Shown: piece by piece, positions 61,284-64,000 of the stretch | Numbering within the stretch: position 1 is the first letter of the stretch | How the letters are laid out: each line of letters starts with the position of its first letter | Origin: Winslowiella toletana | GTDB lineage: Bacteria > Pseudomonadota > Gammaproteobacteria > Enterobacterales > Enterobacteriaceae | DNA length: 64,000 nt | Direction: 5' to 3' | Assembly (NCBI RefSeq): GCF_032164335.1 | Contig: NZ_CP134152.1 | Span: 1,178,001-1,242,000, forward strand | Notes under the pieces: generated by a model | Told to the model about the DNA's origin: nothing | Seen by the model: the letters and a program-made list of their open reading frames with translations, nothing else | Databases searched by the model: none | Position numbers and translations under genes: made by a program

Positions 61284-61957
61284 TTAGCCTGGATAAGTTA
61301 CAGGCGGGATACCGGCATCAGTCGGTGACACCGCCGATCAGTGGACGCTTTTTACCGGGATCGATGACTGCGCTGGTTGGTGCCAACGGCTGTGGTAAGT
61401 CGACGTTACTGAAGACTCTGGCGGGGTTACTGCCGCCGGTGAACGGCTCATATCAGTTATCGCTGCCGCCCTCTGCCGTTGGCTGGCTACCGCAGCAGAC
61501 GGAAATCGAACGCCAGTTCCCGATCACCGTGTTTGATCTGGTGGCGATGGGGTGCTGGCAGCGCACCGGCTGGTTTGGCTGCATTGGCCGTCAGCTGCGT
61601 CAGGAGATTATGCAAACGTTGCGTAAGGTGAGAATGGACGATTTTGCCGATGCGCAACCCGGAATGCTGTCTGGTGGCCAGTTACAGCGGGTGCTGTTTG
61701 CGCGTTTACTGATGCAACAGGCTTCTCTGCTGCTGCTGGACGAGCCGTTTACCGGCATTGACAGCCAGACCATTGCATTGCTGCTGGACTTACTGGCCGA
61801 TCGCCATCGTCAGGGCTGCACCTTAATCGTGGTGCTGCACGATATGAGCATGGTCGATACCTGGTTTCCGCAAGTTCTGCGTTTACAGGACGATGCTGCC
61901 GAATGGCGTTCGCGCGACGTGCAGGCCGCGTCGCTGCGCCAGATGGGAGAGCGATAA
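61280..61957 (+). CDS. Zinc-type metal ABC transporter ATPase
   Basis: 225-residue ATPase of the ZnuC/MntB type. Walker A GANGCGKST (about 34-42), signature MLSGGQLQR, Walker B LLLLDEPFTGID and the H-loop VLHDMS are intact. The start at MISLDKLQAGY overlaps the stop of the 40-residue ORF; a longer in-frame extension upstream runs through that ORF in another frame and has no likeness. Its TAA overlaps the next ATG (TAATG). Confidence 0.9.
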   Translation: MISLDKLQAGYRHQSVTPPISGRFLPGSMTALVGANGCGKSTLLKTLAGLLPPVNGSYQLSLPPSAVGWLPQQTEIERQFPITVFDLVAMGCWQRTGWFGCIGRQLRQEIMQTLRKVRMDDFADAQPGMLSGGQLQRVLFARLLMQQASLLLLDEPFTGIDSQTIALLLDLLADRHRQGCTLIVVLHDMSMVDTWFPQVLRLQDDAAEWRSRDVQAASLRQMGER

Positions 61958-62832
61958 TGGTTATCTCGCTGCTGCAACCTTTTATCGAATTTGGTTTTAT
62001 GCGCCGGGCGTTAGTGGCCTGTATTGCGTTATCGATTAGCGCCACTCCGCTAGGGGTATTTTTACTGCTGCGGCGTATGAGCCTGGTTGGCGACGCGTTA
62101 TCACATGCGGTGTTGCCGGGTGCGGCGATTGGCTACCTGATTTCCGGCCTATCGCTGGTAGCGATGGGCGTGGGCGGTTTTATCGCCGGGTTGTCGGTGG
62201 CACTGCTTTCCGGCGCAGTCAGCCGCTTAACCCCGTTGCGTGAAGACGCCAGCTTTGCCGGTTTTTATCTGGGTTCGCTGGCTTTAGGCGTCACGCTGGT
62301 GTCGCTGCGCGGATCGAGTGTCGATCTGCTGCACGTGCTCTTTGGATCGCTTTTGGCGGTTGATAATCAATCGATCCTGCTGGTAGGTAGCATTGCCGCG
62401 ATTACCCTGATGGCACTGGCCTTGATCTATCGTCCACTGGTTATCGATGCCTTCGATGCCAGTTTTCTGCGTGCGCAAAGCCGCTGGAGCTCACCGCTGG
62501 TCAACGGCATTTTTCTGATACTGGTGGTGATGAATCTGGTGGCCGGATTTCAGGTGCTCGGTACTTTGATGTCGGTTGGACTGATGATGTTGCCCGCTAC
62601 CAGCGCCCGCTTCTGGAGTATTCGCCTGCCGGGAATGCTGACCGCCGCAATAATTCTGGCGGTGATCGCCAGCTTCAGTGGCCTGTTTGCTTCATTTTAT
62701 CTCTCACTGCCTGCCGGTCCGGCGGTGGTGCTGAGTGCCGCAATACTGTTTTTTATCTCAATTTTATTGGGGCCATGCGGTGGTCTGCTCAGCAGCCGCC
62801 GCTTTTTAACGACAGGCAAGGAGAAAGTATGA
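61957..62832 (+). CDS. Zinc-type metal ABC transporter permease
   Basis: 291-residue inner-membrane permease of the ABC-3 family with about 8-9 membrane helices. MSLVGDALSHAVLPGAAIGYL near residue 35 is the family signature, and LMSVGLMMLPATSARFW is also conserved. The start overlaps the ATPase stop and its own TGA overlaps the next ATG, so the operon is tightly coupled. Confidence 0.92.
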   Translation: MVISLLQPFIEFGFMRRALVACIALSISATPLGVFLLLRRMSLVGDALSHAVLPGAAIGYLISGLSLVAMGVGGFIAGLSVALLSGAVSRLTPLREDASFAGFYLGSLALGVTLVSLRGSSVDLLHVLFGSLLAVDNQSILLVGSIAAITLMALALIYRPLVIDAFDASFLRAQSRWSSPLVNGIFLILVVMNLVAGFQVLGTLMSVGLMMLPATSARFWSIRLPGMLTAAIILAVIASFSGLFASFYLSLPAGPAVVLSAAILFFISILLGPCGGLLSSRRFLTTGKEKV

Positions 62833-63707
62833 AGAAGTTATCATTGGCGCTGGCGGTTGCGGCACTGCTCAGCAGCCCGCTGGCGCTGGCGAAAACGGTA
62901 GAAACCGTTGCCAGTTTTACCGTGTTAGCCGACATCGTGCAGCAGGTTGGCGGCGAACACGTCCGGGTAAGAAGTCTGGTTGGACCGAACGGCGATCCGC
63001 ACAGCTTTGAGCCAACGCCACAGGACAGCCAGGCTTTATCAAAAGCGCAGGTAGTCTTTGTCAGCGGCCTCGGGCTGGAAGGCTGGATGGATCGACTGGT
63101 CAGCGCCTCAGGTTATCAGGGCAAAGTCGTGGTTGCATCTCAGGGTATTGATACGCGCAAAATGACAGAAGATGGGCACACTATTACCGATCCACATGCG
63201 TGGAACAGCATGCACAACGGCACGGTGTATGCTACTAACGTGATGAATGCGCTGATCGCTGCCGATCCAGATAATGCGGACTACTTCCGTCAGCACGGTG
63301 CGGCCTATATCAGCCAGCTCAACCAGCTGGATAGCTGGGCGGAACAGACCTTTGACGCGATTCCTGAGGCGAAACGTCAGGTGCTGACCAGTCACGATGC
63401 GTTCGGCTATTTTGGTCAGCGTTATGGCGTACGTTTTCTTGCGCCGGTTGGTTTTTCTACCGAGTCGGAAGCCAGTGCTGGCGATGTGGCGGCGTTAATT
63501 AAGCAGCTTAAAACCGGGGATATTCATCGCTACTTTATTGAGAACCAGACCGATCCGCGGCTGGTTAAGCAGATTGCCTCTGCCACCGGCGCACAGCCGG
63601 GCGGGGAACTGTATCCTGAAGCGTTATCAGAAAAAGATGGGCCAGCAGCCAGCTATATTGCGGCATTTAAGCACAACGTTGAGGCGATGGCAGGCAGTAT
63701 GAAGTAA
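62829..63707 (+). CDS. Zinc-binding periplasmic protein (ZnuA-like)
   Basis: 292-residue cluster-9 solute-binding protein with a signal peptide ending near ALA (residue 21). Metal ligands can be read as His58 (GDPHSF), His123 (DPHAWN) and His189 (TSHDAFGYF). The third ligand is His, as in zinc binders, rather than the Glu of manganese binders. The His-rich loop of E. coli ZnuA is missing, so this resembles the loop-less branch. The terminator that follows serves mainly the convergent rpmJ2. Confidence 0.9.
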   Translation: MKKLSLALAVAALLSSPLALAKTVETVASFTVLADIVQQVGGEHVRVRSLVGPNGDPHSFEPTPQDSQALSKAQVVFVSGLGLEGWMDRLVSASGYQGKVVVASQGIDTRKMTEDGHTITDPHAWNSMHNGTVYATNVMNALIAADPDNADYFRQHGAAYISQLNQLDSWAEQTFDAIPEAKRQVLTSHDAFGYFGQRYGVRFLAPVGFSTESEASAGDVAALIKQLKTGDIHRYFIENQTDPRLVKQIASATGAQPGGELYPEALSEKDGPAASYIAAFKHNVEAMAGSMK

Positions 63708-63708
63708 T

Positions 63709-63737
63709 AAAAAAGGGCCGGATGGGAAGTCCGGCCC
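63709..63737 (-). terminator. Terminator of the rpmE2-rpmJ2 operon
   Basis: GGGCCGGA and TCCGGCCC form an 8-bp stem around a 7-base loop. On the minus strand it is followed by TTTTTT. Confidence 0.85.
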
Positions 63738-63762
63738 AAAAGGACAACATGACACAACAACA

Positions 63763-63903
63763 CTATCGTTTTTTCTTTCTGCCCTGAACCGCTTTAAAGC
63801 GTGGGTTAGTTTTGCAAATCACATAGATGCGACCGTGGCGACGCACTACCTTGCAGTCTTTATGGCGCTTTTTGGCTGAACGTAATGAACTCAGTACCTG
63901 CAT
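63763..63903 (-). CDS. rpmJ2: Zinc-independent ribosomal protein L36 (type B, YkgO-like)
   Basis: 46-residue paralogue of bL36 lacking the four-ligand zinc ribbon; only Cys17 and Cys30 remain. It starts [20 protein letters not shown] and ends QGRKKKR. Such C-minus forms replace the zinc-binding L36 during zinc starvation under Zur control. It lies 11 bp after rpmE2 and convergent with the zinc transporter. Confidence 0.96.
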   Translation of the reverse strand: MQVLSSLRSAKKRHKDCKVVRRHGRIYVICKTNPRFKAVQGRKKKR

Positions 63904-63914
63904 GAGACAGTTCC

Positions 63915-64000
63915 TTATTTATTGCTGTTACCAAGAAAACTGCCAAAACGCTTATTAAAGCGAGCTGCGCTGCCTTCCTTGTTGAACTCTTTCTGCTTGC
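63915..64000 (-). CDS. rpmE2: Ribosomal protein L31 type B, C-terminal part (3' end only)
   Basis: Only the last 27 codons are inside the window. They read [21 protein letters not shown] and end GNSNK, matching the tail of YkgM-type L31. The N terminus, where the absence of the zinc Cys pair would confirm the type, is outside. Pairing with rpmJ2 supports the type B call. Confidence 0.85.
   Translation of the reverse strand, partial: KQKEFNKEGSAARFNKRFGSFLGNSNK

Noticed and set aside
61280..63707. Manganese rather than zinc specificity for the transporter
   Set aside because: The third metal ligand of the binding protein is His189, typical of zinc binders, and the neighbours are zinc-starvation ribosomal proteins.

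Overview
The window reads as chromosome of a member of the Enterobacterales, most likely Erwiniaceae (Erwinia/Pantoea type). The gene order closely follows the Escherichia coli phoR-brnQ to ybaZ-ffs-hha segment. Differences fit a plant- or insect-associated relative: a MetE-core methyltransferase and a peroxiredoxin near brnQ-proY, no malZ, yajD or tsx, a ccdA-like cysteine enzyme divergent from decR, and a zinc-uptake block beyond tomB in place of acrAB. The genus is inferred from synteny and remembered homologues only.

Layout. Positions 1-6.6 kb hold a truncated PstS-like gene, a MetE-core methyltransferase behind three tandem MetJ boxes, brnQ, proY, a 2-Cys peroxiredoxin behind an OxyR-like palindrome, and acpH. 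From 6.7-12.3 kb runs queA-tgt-yajC-secD-secF (queuosine tRNA modification and the Sec accessory complex), followed by convergent yajI. From 13.1-16.7 kb lies nrdR-ribD-ribH-nusB-thiL. Here pgpA appears reduced to a scar of about 20 codons, and an Ail/OmpX-like porin gene follows. From 17.5-21.6 kb are yajO and the isoprenoid genes dxs-ispA-xseB on the minus strand, then thiI, yajL, panE, yajQ and yajR. From 27.1-34.5 kb come cyoABCDE, ampG and yajG. From 34.8-44.7 kb lies the proteostasis block bolA, tig, clpP, clpX, lon, hupB, ppiD, ybaV, with sigma-32-like promoters before clpP and lon. From 44.8-59.3 kb are fadM, queC, ybaE, cof, an inserted orphan RHS-core gene, a ccdA-like gene with decR, mdlAB, glnK-amtB (NtrC/sigma-54 control), tesB, ybaY and atl. 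From 59.5-64 kb are the 4.5S RNA gene ffs, hha-tomB, an unknown gene, a zinc-type ABC transporter operon led by an unrecognised 40-residue membrane peptide, and the zinc-independent ribosomal protein genes rpmJ2 and rpmE2 (cut off by the window end).

Most of the window is core metabolism and housekeeping. The parts worth a second look are the orphan RHS gene with a possible His/Cys catalytic pair, the small coupled ORF under a 16-bp Zur-like palindrome, the pgpA deletion scar with its outer-membrane neighbour, and several well-formed operators (MetJ, OxyR, FadR, NtrC). No tRNA, rRNA, CRISPR array, insertion sequence or prophage was seen. Some intergenic GC-rich hairpins recur with near-identical sequence.
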